The position numbers were made by a program, and so were the translations under genes. From a virus, in IMG/VR virus record IMGVR_UViG_3300009308_000023, positions 1 through 31,455 of that record: a stretch of 31,455 nucleotides of DNA; one strand, written 5' to 3'. The stretch's first letter is position 1. Every line of letters begins with the position of its first letter. The notes under the pieces are model-generated. The model saw nothing but the letters and a program-made list of their open reading frames with translations. It searched no databases and was not told where the DNA came from. Shown piece after piece: positions 17,115 through 23,613 of this stretch.

Positions 17115-18059
17115 ATGAATAATCAATTAGATTTATTTAGTTATCAGCAAGAAATTAAAAAAGATATTGTTAAAAAGAGTAGTGTAAGAGAAGAAAATCA
17201 AAAACTATTAGATATGTATAAGATGACTGTTATTAATAAAGGTTTAACTGAACAATCTATTGTAGCTAAGTGTAAATATGATTTAAAAGTATTCTTGGAA
17301 TATATAGGAGATAACCATGTTGCAGATATAACTCACATGGATATACAAATGTTTTTACTATACTGCAAGGAAAAAAGAAACAATGGTGATCAAGCTTTAG
17401 CAAGGAAGTTTACTTCAGTAAATATGCTATATAAGACTTTAATTAATATGGAACTTATATGCATTAAAAGTAATCCTATGGATAAATTAGATAAACCCAA
17501 AGTACGCAAAAAGCAAAGAGAACATGTTTCTTCAGAAGAATATGAAAAAATTATAGACTACCTGGATTCTAAAAAAGATTTAAGAGGAACTGCTTTAATT
17601 AGCCTGTATTTTAGTTCTGGCTGTAGACTAAGTGAAATATATCAACTTAATAGAAATGACTTGAACTTTGAAACAAGAAGATTTAAAGTTTTAGGGAAAG
17701 GCGATAAAGAAAGAACAGCTACTTTTTCTGAAGATGCTAAAGAAAAAATATTAGCTTATTTAAATAGTAGGATTGATGATCTAGAACCACTATTTATAAG
17801 TAGAGAAAAAAATAGATGGGGCAAAAGCACAATTCAGCAATTTCTTAAAAAAGTAGCTAAAGAAGCTGGAGTCAAAAGAAATATACACATTCACCTTTTA
17901 AGGCATGGCCGAGCTATGCATCTACTTAAAAATGGTGCAAGACTAGAAACTATTCAACGTGTTCTTGGCCATGCCAGTATTGCGACAACGCAGATATATG
18001 CACATATGGATATTGATATGGTTCAAAATGAAGTTGATTTAATAGATAATGTAGGGTAG
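17115..18059 (+). CDS. Tyrosine recombinase (Xer/integrase family)
   Basis: Catalyses site-specific strand exchange. 314 residues, with a SAM-like core-binding domain (about 28-120) and a catalytic domain (about 135-300). The active residues are all present: Arg171 (SSGCRLSEI), Lys195 (LGKGDKERTA), His260 and Arg263 (IHLLRHGRAM), His286 (LGHASIATT) and Tyr295 (QIYAHMD). It is closer in size to XerC/XerD than to arm-binding phage integrases and has no clear arm-site domain. With a plasmid Rep/Par system nearby it may act as dimer resolvase, as integrase, or both. AAGGGGG (17101-17107) precedes the ATG. Confidence 0.92.
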   Translation: MNNQLDLFSYQQEIKKDIVKKSSVREENQKLLDMYKMTVINKGLTEQSIVAKCKYDLKVFLEYIGDNHVADITHMDIQMFLLYCKEKRNNGDQALARKFTSVNMLYKTLINMELICIKSNPMDKLDKPKVRKKQREHVSSEEYEKIIDYLDSKKDLRGTALISLYFSSGCRLSEIYQLNRNDLNFETRRFKVLGKGDKERTATFSEDAKEKILAYLNSRIDDLEPLFISREKNRWGKSTIQQFLKKVAKEAGVKRNIHIHLLRHGRAMHLLKNGARLETIQRVLGHASIATTQIYAHMDIDMVQNEVDLIDNVG

Positions 18060-18077
18060 TAATACCCTGCTTTTTTT
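18053..18077 (+). terminator. Intrinsic terminator after recombinase
   Basis: AGGGTA (18053-18058) pairs with TACCCT (18063-18068), loop GTAA, then GC and seven T residues. The stop codon of the recombinase is part of the hairpin. Confidence 0.9.
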
Positions 18078-18120
18078 ATGCATTACAATTATATTCAAAA
18101 TTAACTATATACTATTTATT

Positions 18121-18220
18121 AAGGTACACCTTTTGAAATAATATAAAAAATACATGCATAATGTTTAAAAAGGTTTGGCAATATATAATATAAATATTTA
18201 TAAATAACGTTTGACCTTTT
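18121..18220. repeat. Repeated AAAAGGT / ACCTTTT boxes, possible res site
   Basis: Upstream of the serine resolvase, ACCTTTT occurs near 18128 (within palindrome AAGGT-AC-ACCTT) and near 18214, and its complement AAAAGGT near 18167. The region is very AT-rich. Serine resolvases of plasmids usually act at a res site of two or three inverted-repeat subsites directly upstream of their own gene, so this is a natural candidate. The subsite borders cannot be fixed from the sequence alone. Confidence 0.45.
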
Positions 18221-18239
18221 CAAATGAATAATATATAAT
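18211..18239 (+). promoter_or_regulatory. Promoter of serine resolvase gene
   Basis: TTGACC (18211-18216), a 17-base spacer and TATAAT (18234-18239). The -35 box overlaps one of the repeated ACCTTTT boxes, which suggests autoregulation by the resolvase. Confidence 0.8.
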
Positions 18240-18272
18240 TCAAGATAACAAATATAAGAAAGGAGACGAAAT

Positions 18273-18914
18273 ATGTTATTTGGATATGTTAGGGTTAGTA
18301 GTAAAGACCAAAACGAAGATAGACAGATATTTGCAATAAAAGAATATTGCAGAGATAGAAGCTTAGACCTACAAGAACGAAACATTATAACTGATAAGCA
18401 GAGCGGAAAAAACTTTAATAGAGAAGGGTATCAAACATTAAAGAACCAATTATTAAGATCAGGTGATACTCTTATAATTAAAGAATTAGATCGTCTAGGT
18501 CGAAACATGGAGCAGATAAAACAAGAATGGCAGGATTTAATTAAAGCTGGTATAAATATAACTGTAATAGATACAGAAATATTAAACACTACAAATAAAA
18601 CAGATTTAGAAAAAACTTTAATATCAAACATTGTATTTGAATTGTTATCTTATATGGCAGAGAAGGAACGTGTGAAGATAAGACAAAGGCAACAGGAGGG
18701 TATAGCCCAAGCGAAAGCTAAAGGCAAACATTTAGGTAGACCTAGAATAGATTTAAGTACATTAGAAAAAAAACAAAAAGAATTAATAGAAAAATACTAT
18801 CCTATATGGAAAAAAGAAGAACTTACAGCTACAAAGTTTATGGAAGTACTGGACTTAAAAAGAAACACTTTCTATAAGATCATAAAACAATATGAGGATA
18901 AATTAATTAAATGA
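18273..18914 (+). CDS. Serine resolvase (small serine recombinase)
   Basis: Cuts and rejoins DNA through a serine, typically to resolve plasmid multimers. 213 residues: catalytic N-terminal domain with YVRVSSKDQN (Ser9 as nucleophile, Arg7), the ELDRLGRN motif, and the E-helix region ELLSYMAEKERVKIRQRQQEGI, followed by GRPRIDLS and a C-terminal helix-turn-helix (about 180-210, LTATKFMEVLDLKRNTFYKI). This is the plasmid-resolvase rather than large-integrase type. AAAGGAG precedes the ATG. It stands alone behind its own promoter. Confidence 0.93.
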   Translation: MLFGYVRVSSKDQNEDRQIFAIKEYCRDRSLDLQERNIITDKQSGKNFNREGYQTLKNQLLRSGDTLIIKELDRLGRNMEQIKQEWQDLIKAGINITVIDTEILNTTNKTDLEKTLISNIVFELLSYMAEKERVKIRQRQQEGIAQAKAKGKHLGRPRIDLSTLEKKQKELIEKYYPIWKKEELTATKFMEVLDLKRNTFYKIIKQYEDKLIK

Positions 18915-18960
18915 AAGTAAGTAGATTTTGTTGTAAAAATTATGTGAAGGAGTGGAGATT

Positions 18961-19275
18961 TTGGATAAGCAAATTTCATTATCTGAAAAAGAATTAGATT
19001 TATTGAAATCAACGTTAAATTTTAAAAAATATGAGATTGAAAAAGAAATTAAGGATTGTATATCAGAGCTAGATAATAGCTTAGAAAAAATTTTATATTA
19101 CAATGATTTAATTAAAGTTGATTGGTGCAAAGAAGCACATAATGTTTATCAAGAAAACAAAGAAGAATATTTAGCTAGGGCCCATAAATGGTATTCATGG
19201 AATATGGATCGCCTAACTAAGCGTAAATCAGAATTAAATATCATAGAGAAGTTATTTTCAAAATTATATTCATAG
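18961..19275 (+). CDS. Small helical protein of unknown function
   Basis: About 104 residues, almost entirely helical and charged (LSEKELDLLKSTLNFKKYEI), with a tryptophan-containing middle (LIKVDWCKEAH, KWYSWNMDRL). I chose TTG 18961 since GAAGGAG (18946-18952) is 8 bases before it; a GTG at 18952 overlaps that site. It follows the resolvase by 46 bases and may be co-transcribed with it. No family recognised; it could be an accessory plasmid gene. Confidence 0.65.
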   Translation: MDKQISLSEKELDLLKSTLNFKKYEIEKEIKDCISELDNSLEKILYYNDLIKVDWCKEAHNVYQENKEEYLARAHKWYSWNMDRLTKRKSELNIIEKLFSKLYS

Positions 19276-19317
19276 CTACATTATGAAAATTATATTCAAC
19301 AAGAAAGGATGGGTTAA

Positions 19318-19509
19318 ATGTTCAAGTATGTAAAGGCATATCTATATGGAGACAAAACAGTAGTATTAAATAAAAGCGATATAAAAAACGCTAAAGATGA
19401 AGATTTTAAAGAAGTGTCGTTGTGGTTATCGGAAGAATTCATCCAAGAAAGTGCGGAGGAAATTGAAATGTGCTCTGATGATGAAGAAGATTGCGAGTAT
19501 GAAGATTAA
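19318..19509 (+). CDS. Small acidic protein of unknown function
   Basis: 63 residues. The first half looks like a small beta/alpha fold (FKYVKAYLYGDKTVVLNKSD); the last ~18 residues are nearly all acidic (EEIEMCSDDEEDCEYED). GAAAGGATG is the ribosome site. Strongly acidic small phage and plasmid proteins are sometimes DNA mimics, but nothing here proves that. It ends just before the plasmid origin region. Confidence 0.65.
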   Translation: MFKYVKAYLYGDKTVVLNKSDIKNAKDEDFKEVSLWLSEEFIQESAEEIEMCSDDEEDCEYED

Positions 19510-19529
19510 TTACACATTATAAGTCTTAT

Positions 19530-19550
19530 CCACAATTTTTGTGGCTTTTT
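19530..19550 (+). terminator. Hairpin terminator before Rep leader
   Basis: CCACAA (19530-19535) pairs with TTGTGG (19539-19544), followed by CTTTTT. It may end transcripts from the resolvase unit and overlaps the first DnaA box. Confidence 0.6.
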
Positions 19551-19609
19551 AATGGAATATGTGATATTTTATATTATAACAAACGATTTTGCATTTACTT
19601 ATACACAAT

Positions 19610-19730
19610 TAAATAAAAATAGACAGAATTAAAGCCAGTGCTTACAACACTGACTTTAAATGTTAGCCAAACGAAGGAACTTTTCTCAGGAGACCAAACG
19701 TTTTCGGCTTTGTTATAATTATTAACTTAT
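19610..19730 (-). ncRNA. Candidate counter-transcribed RNA of rep leader
   Basis: A minus-strand promoter (19765-19737) would start an RNA near 19730 that runs leftward across the rep leader. It ends at a hairpin: on the minus strand TTAAAGTCAGTG (19659-19648) pairs with CACTGGCTTTAA (19640-19629) with a single G-U, while the plus strand has a C-A mismatch there. A T-rich tract (TATTTTTATTT) follows after about 9 bases. A second stem (AGCC...AAACG with CGTTT...GGCT, about 19709-19664) makes the two-hairpin layout known from plasmid copy-control RNAs. It would lower Rep synthesis. Exact ends are estimates. Confidence 0.6.
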
Positions 19731-19736
19731 AGATAG

Positions 19737-19765
19737 ATTATATACTAACATTCTAATAAGTTCAA
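19737..19765 (-). promoter_or_regulatory. Promoter of candidate counter-transcribed RNA
   Basis: Read on the minus strand: TTGAAC (19765-19760), exactly 17 bases, TATAAT (19742-19737). No minus-strand gene follows, only the rep leader, so an RNA product is the simplest reading. Confidence 0.7.
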
Positions 19766-19784
19766 TAATAAATTTCAAGGTTGC

Positions 19785-19832
19785 AAAAAATTCCTTCTTT
19801 GGTAAATTAAATTTACTTAGGAGGAATTTTTT
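19785..19832 (+). promoter_or_regulatory. Hairpin hiding the rep ribosome site
   Basis: AAAAAATTCCTTCT (19785-19798) pairs along 14 bases with AGGAGGAATTTTTT (19819-19832), with one G-U, and encloses a second palindrome (GTAAATT-A-AATTTAC, 19802-19816). The Shine-Dalgarno bases GGAGG (19820-19824) are inside the stem, so translation of Rep should be low unless the stem opens. A Rep translation or attenuation switch is likely. Confidence 0.7.
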
Positions 19833-19836
19833 CATT

Positions 19837-20556
19837 ATGAAAATTACAAAAAGAAACTATCATAAATTTTTAAGACTAAAACCTATTCAAAAAACAATTA
19901 TCGATTGCATACTAGATTATGCACACGGAGATAAGTGTTTCTCTTTTCCGAGCCAGGAAACTATCGCAGATAAAATAAATGTCAGCAGACACACTGTACT
20001 AAGACAATTGAAAAAAATAGAGGAATTTACATTAGCAGGTAAATCCTTTGTAGTTAGATATAATCAAAGAGATCCTGAAGGAAAATTTGATCATACTGTC
20101 TATTTATTCCCTTGGATAGACAAAACAGAAGAATATACTAAAGCACTAGAAGAAGATGTTTTAAATAATCTTATTACAGAGTACCATGATCAAGCTATGC
20201 AGGAGTTAGAACTAGAAGTTAAATGTGATAGCCATGTAGCAAAAAGTAACAGTAAGGTTTTAGAAAGAAGTAGTTTTTATCTTTCTCTTTCAGAAAAAAT
20301 TAATAAAATAAAAGAATATAGTCAATCTAAAGCAGAGGATGTTTTAAAAGTGCTTATACGGATAGGTAATGTCTTAACGTATGGCAATCCTATTTACGAC
20401 TTAGAAAAGTACCTTCTAGCTAGTTTAAAGGATATACAATTAGAGAGCAAAGGGGAAAAGGCTCTTAAGGAGCTTTATAATATACTTATAGGTGGCTATG
20501 ATATATATGAAATAGATTTAGATGGCTATATAAACGATTTAATGAAAGCCTTTTAA
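19837..20556 (+). CDS. Plasmid-type replication initiator (Rep)
   Basis: 239 residues. Residues ~14-65 form a winged helix-turn-helix (CFSFPSQETIADKINVSRHT, then LRQLKKIEE) of the HTH_36 type found in plasmid initiators; the wing continues to about residue 92 (FDHTVYLFPW). The C-terminal two thirds are helical and not recognised. Location right after two DnaA boxes and a copy-control-like leader, and before ParA, supports an initiator role. It could in theory be only a regulator, since no catalytic residues (such as a nicking tyrosine) are seen, so theta-type replication is more likely. Confidence 0.8.
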   Translation: MKITKRNYHKFLRLKPIQKTIIDCILDYAHGDKCFSFPSQETIADKINVSRHTVLRQLKKIEEFTLAGKSFVVRYNQRDPEGKFDHTVYLFPWIDKTEEYTKALEEDVLNNLITEYHDQAMQELELEVKCDSHVAKSNSKVLERSSFYLSLSEKINKIKEYSQSKAEDVLKVLIRIGNVLTYGNPIYDLEKYLLASLKDIQLESKGEKALKELYNILIGGYDIYEIDLDGYINDLMKAF

Positions 20557-20596
20557 TAATTTCATTAAGAAAATAATAAAATTTTCTTTAAAAAGG

Positions 20597-20624
20597 TTTA
20601 CTTTTCATATAAAAAGCATATAAT
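20597..20624 (+). promoter_or_regulatory. Promoter of parA operon
   Basis: TTTACT (20597-20602), 16 bases, TATAAT (20619-20624). The expected start of transcription falls beside the palindrome at 20635, which fits repression by the ParB-like protein. Confidence 0.75.
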
Positions 20625-20634
20625 GAAAATATAA

Positions 20635-20666
20635 AAAGTTAACTTGTTAACTTTAGAACTTGTTAA
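20635..20666. promoter_or_regulatory. Palindromic operator / centromere candidate (parS-like)
   Basis: A perfect 20-base palindrome (AAAGTTAAC-TT-GTTAACTTT, 20635-20654) is followed by a second copy of its core AACTTGTTAA (20641-20650 and 20657-20666, spacing 16). It lies between the parA promoter and the gene. In type Ib partition systems a ribbon-helix-helix protein binds such repeats both to segregate DNA and to repress the operon. Confidence 0.7.
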
Positions 20667-20691
20667 AAAGTTTAAAAGGGGGATAATTAAG

Positions 20692-21459
20692 ATGATTATT
20701 ACTTTATTCAACCAAAAAGGTGGAGTAGGCAAAACCACTACAGCTATTAATCTTGGTAGTTGCCTAGCGGAATTAGGAAAAAAGGTTTTATTAGTCGATA
20801 TGGATGCACAGGCTAATACTACTAGTGGATTAGGAATAGATAAAACTCAATTGGAAAGTAATATTTATAAATTGCTAACTTCCAAACAAGTTAGCAAGGA
20901 AGAAATTCAAGAAGCTGTAATAGAAACTAAATACGAAAATCTATATTTAATAGCAAGTCATATAAGTTTAGCCAATGCAGAAATAACTCTAAGTAATGCT
21001 ATGAGTAGAGAAAATATATTAAAGAGAATACTAGACACTATAAAAGATTACTTTGACTATGTTATTATAGATTCTCCACCATCATTAGGACTTTTAAGCA
21101 TAAACTCTTTAGTAGCATGCGATAAATTAATAATACCAGTATCTACTACTTACTTTGCCATAGAAGGAATTGACGATCTATTAAATACAGTTAATCTAGT
21201 TAGAGATAATTTAAAACCTGATTTAGATATTTTAGGGGTACTTATAACTCAATACGATAAAAGAACTAAAATATCTAAAGATATAAAAACTAAATTAATA
21301 AATGTATTTGGAAATAAAGTGTTTAAAACATTCATTAGAACGAATATAGATATAGGTTATTCCCAAGAAAAAAGAATACCTATAAATGAATATAATAAAA
21401 CTTGCAATGGGTATATAGACTACATAAAACTAGCGAAAGAGGTCATAACTTATGAGTAA
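20692..21459 (+). CDS. parA: ParA-family partition ATPase
   Basis: Moves plasmid copies apart through ATP-driven binding to the nucleoid. 255 residues, with the deviant Walker A KGGVGKTT near residues 9-16, the Walker A' segment VLLVDMDAQANTTSGLG and the Walker B DYVIIDSPPSLGLLS. It has no N-terminal helix-turn-helix, so it is a short, type Ib ParA. ATG 20692 has AAGGGGG (20676-20682) nine bases ahead; an in-frame TTG at 20644 falls in the operator palindrome and is rejected. The end overlaps the next gene by 8 bases. Its presence is a major argument for a plasmid-like prophage. Confidence 0.95.
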   Translation: MIITLFNQKGGVGKTTTAINLGSCLAELGKKVLLVDMDAQANTTSGLGIDKTQLESNIYKLLTSKQVSKEEIQEAVIETKYENLYLIASHISLANAEITLSNAMSRENILKRILDTIKDYFDYVIIDSPPSLGLLSINSLVACDKLIIPVSTTYFAIEGIDDLLNTVNLVRDNLKPDLDILGVLITQYDKRTKISKDIKTKLINVFGNKVFKTFIRTNIDIGYSQEKRIPINEYNKTCNGYIDYIKLAKEVITYE

Positions 21460-21727
21460 AGGCATATGGGATTCATTAAACGAAAAAGCTAACAATGAAA
21501 CAATAAAACAATCAAACTTGGAAACAATCAAACAAGTTAACAAGGAAACAATCGAAGAATATAACAATGCAACAAGTGAAGAAGAAAAAAAGAAAAGAAC
21601 ATATAATCTTCCTGTAAGCACTATTACTAAATTATATGAATTAAAAGCTAAGTTTCCACTCGAAGACATTGAAAGCATAGTAAATAAGGCTATAGTAGGG
21701 TATCACGAAAAACACGTTAAAAGCTAA
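21452..21727 (+). CDS. Ribbon-helix-helix ParB-like partition protein
   Basis: 91 residues. The C-terminal part (about 45-88) reads as one strand (RTYNLP) and two helices (VSTITKLYELKAKFP; DIESIVNKAIVGYHEKH), the ribbon-helix-helix DNA-binding fold. The N-terminal part holds four 8-residue repeats (NNETIKQS, NLETIKQV, NKETIEEY, NNATSEEE), which are 24-base repeats at 21491-21586. Small partners of type Ib ParA proteins have just this layout: a flexible N-terminus that stimulates ParA and a C-terminal binding domain for the palindrome upstream. Coupled to parA by an 8-base overlap. Confidence 0.85.
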   Translation: MSKGIWDSLNEKANNETIKQSNLETIKQVNKETIEEYNNATSEEEKKKRTYNLPVSTITKLYELKAKFPLEDIESIVNKAIVGYHEKHVKS

Positions 21728-21735
21728 ATAAAAGC

Positions 21736-21759
21736 GAGCCATTTATTGGCTCTATTTTT
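21736..21759 (+). terminator. Terminator after par operon
   Basis: GAGCC (21736-21740) pairs with GGCTC (21748-21752), loop ATTTATT, followed by TATTTTTA. Confidence 0.75.
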
Positions 21760-21834
21760 ATGTCGATTTTTTTGTAAAGGAATTACCTTACTTATATCTA
21801 ATACATATACTAATACTAAAGACGAGGTGGGACT

Positions 21835-22035
21835 ATGGGAGTAAAGAATAATTTAAAAGAGATCAGAATGAAAGAGTATTTGCTGAACCAAAAAGAGTTT
21901 GCTGAAATACTAGGAGTAAACTACAGACAGTATAATAAATATGAAAACGGAGTAGTACCTTACTTAGAAGTCGCATTAAATATAAGTAAAAAGCTTAATA
22001 AACCATTGGAACATGTATTTCACCTAGAGGATTAA
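21835..22035 (+). CDS. Cro/XRE-type helix-turn-helix regulator
   Basis: 66 residues, a single XRE domain: KNNLKEIRMKEYLLNQKEFA, recognition part EILGVNYRQYNKYENG, then a helix pair ending PLEHVFHLED. Proteins of this exact size and end are common DNA-binding regulators of clostridial mobile elements. GAGGTGGG precedes the ATG. It lies between the par operon and the FtsK cassette and may control one of them; TTGTAA-17-TATCTA upstream is a weak promoter candidate. It is the third XRE protein in the window, apart from the main repressor/Cro pair. Confidence 0.88.
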   Translation: MGVKNNLKEIRMKEYLLNQKEFAEILGVNYRQYNKYENGVVPYLEVALNISKKLNKPLEHVFHLED

Positions 22036-22054
22036 ATCTTCTAGGTATTTTTTT
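22022..22054 (+). terminator. Terminator after XRE regulator
   Basis: ACCTAGA (22022-22028) pairs with TCTAGGT (22040-22046), followed by A and seven T residues. The stop codon of the gene lies in the loop. Confidence 0.85.
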
Positions 22055-22147
22055 ATAAAAAAATAAATAAGGACAGGCAATAAATCCATTGCAAAGGCAT
22101 ATAGTGCATTAAAGGATGTATAAATAGATAGGTGAAGGGGGGAGCAT

Positions 22148-22324
22148 ATGGCATTTCTAATAGCCAACCTTGAAATAATTGCAGGGGTTATTGGTGGCTT
22201 TACAATCGGTGGAATAGCATTCGTTAGCAAATTCAAAAATGGCGAGAATGATTTAACACAAATCTACGTTAAACATAAAAAGCATAATGACAACATTAAT
22301 AAATCTACAAAAACCTTTTTCTAG
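22148..22324 (+). CDS. Small membrane protein before FtsK-like gene
   Basis: 58 residues. Residues 2-27 (FLIANLEIIAGVIGGFTIGG...) make one membrane helix; the rest is a basic, polar tail (VKHKKHNDN). AAGGGGGGAG is a strong ribosome site. It ends 11 bases before the FtsK-like gene, so the two are probably translated from the same message. No family recognised. It may be a membrane partner of the ATPase. Confidence 0.75.
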   Translation: MAFLIANLEIIAGVIGGFTIGGIAFVSKFKNGENDLTQIYVKHKKHNDNINKSTKTFF

Positions 22325-22335
22325 GATGTGATCGC

Positions 22336-23613
22336 ATGAAGCTAAAAGACAAAACCAAAATAAAATCATCAAAAGAAGAAGTAGAGTTTAAGGATAGATT
22401 TTATGAGCTTATGTTTGAGATGGACCAATACAACAAGTTTAAAAAAACATATCTACTAAATATTCTGCAGGAAACAAATTACGGATATTTTGCACATTTA
22501 TATCTAGCACCTGGACTATCGTTTGATGATTTAGTTAGTAAGAAAGCAATCATAGAACAAAATCTTAAATGCTTATGGATTATGAAGATAGAACCATTCA
22601 AAGCATATGCAGAGGTGCAAATTGTACTAAAGCCAGTAGATGAAAGTATGGAATATCAGAATCCGAAGATTAAACCACATGAATTGTATTTAGGGTTATC
22701 ATTTTCTAATCAGATACAGAAGAACGATAATAACGATAATTGTATGTTTTTATTAGCAGGGGCAATAGGTGGTGGAAAAACAAGATTTATATATCAAGTC
22801 TTATTGTCTTGGATATTGGGATGTTCGGCTGATGAAGTATGGATATATCTTTCTGATATAGCAAAAAACGAATATATTCAGTTTAAGAATGTTAAGCATG
22901 TAAAGTATTATGCTTCAGAAATTGAAGAACTTTATACCATGATGGAATCTATATCTAAAGAGTTTAATAGGAGAAAAAAACTCATAACACAATATAGGGA
23001 AAAGGGGATAGCAACAAATATTTCAGAGTACAACAAAATTAATAAATCAAATAAACTTCCTTACTGTTATATAGCAATTGACGAATTCAGTGTAGTATTG
23101 CCTGACAAAACTGATTCGAAGGAAGAAAAACAGATAAAAGAATTTATATTAGACACTTTAAAAAGACTATCAAAGTTAGGTAGAAGTTTAGGGATGTTTA
23201 CATTCATAGCAACTCAAAAGACTACAAGGGATGAAATGCCTTCAATTATAAAAAACATGAGTGCTGTTAGGATTAGTTTTAGGGCAAATGATTTAATATC
23301 AAGTGAAGTAATTATGGGAAACAATTCGGCTGTAGGATTACCACCAAGAGTTGCGGTGTATAGTACAAATGGTGGCAGCTCAACTAACTACCTATACTCT
23401 CCAAAACTGACTATGACGATGTTAAAGGAACTCATAAAACCACATATGAAGGGCGAACAAAAAGTAGTTGGTAGTAAAAACAAGAGCACAACAGAGTTTG
23501 GGGCATTATCGGAAGCTAAAGTAACTACAGTACCAAAGGGAATGAGTGCTAGAGAGTATCTGAAGTCCCTTAAAAATAAAAATGTTGAGGAGGATGAATA
23601 CATTGATTACTGA
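22336..23613 (+). CDS. FtsK/HerA-like DNA-pumping ATPase (coupling-protein type)
   Basis: A 425-residue P-loop motor. Walker A is GAIGGGKT (about 142-149) and Walker B is YCYIAIDEFS (about 246-255). The segment GLSFDDLVSKKAIIEQNLKC before the motor and TFIATQKTTRDEMPSIIKNM after it match the FtsK_SpoIIIE group that includes conjugation coupling proteins of Gram-positive elements (ConQ, TcpA type). No membrane segment is present in the protein itself; the 58-residue gene before it could supply one. It lacks the gamma domain of cell-division FtsK. Likely roles are DNA transfer or DNA positioning. It overlaps the next gene by 11 bases. Confidence 0.88.
   Translation: MKLKDKTKIKSSKEEVEFKDRFYELMFEMDQYNKFKKTYLLNILQETNYGYFAHLYLAPGLSFDDLVSKKAIIEQNLKCLWIMKIEPFKAYAEVQIVLKPVDESMEYQNPKIKPHELYLGLSFSNQIQKNDNNDNCMFLLAGAIGGGKTRFIYQVLLSWILGCSADEVWIYLSDIAKNEYIQFKNVKHVKYYASEIEELYTMMESISKEFNRRKKLITQYREKGIATNISEYNKINKSNKLPYCYIAIDEFSVVLPDKTDSKEEKQIKEFILDTLKRLSKLGRSLGMFTFIATQKTTRDEMPSIIKNMSAVRISFRANDLISSEVIMGNNSAVGLPPRVAVYSTNGGSSTNYLYSPKLTMTMLKELIKPHMKGEQKVVGSKNKSTTEFGALSEAKVTTVPKGMSAREYLKSLKNKNVEEDEYIDY

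Larger units (their letters stand above)
19510..19836. other. Candidate plasmid replication origin and Rep leader (327 bases)
   Basis: This gene-free stretch lies directly upstream of the plasmid-type Rep gene. It holds a perfect DnaA box TTATCCACA (19526-19534), a close second one TTATACACA (19599-19607), very AT-rich DNA between them, a hairpin with T residues, a candidate antisense RNA and the stem that covers the Rep ribosome site. Taken together it reads as origin plus copy-number control region. Confidence 0.7.

Noticed and set aside
19714-19719. Plus-strand TATAAT with an extended TG as the rep promoter
   Set aside because: The -10 and TG are good, but no -35 box is seen at 16-18 bases (AGACCA/GAGACC). 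It remains possible but is not strong enough to list as a feature.
21491-21586. 24-base repeats as a CRISPR array
   Set aside because: They are adjacent, imperfect, in frame and code for 8-residue repeats; there are no spacers.
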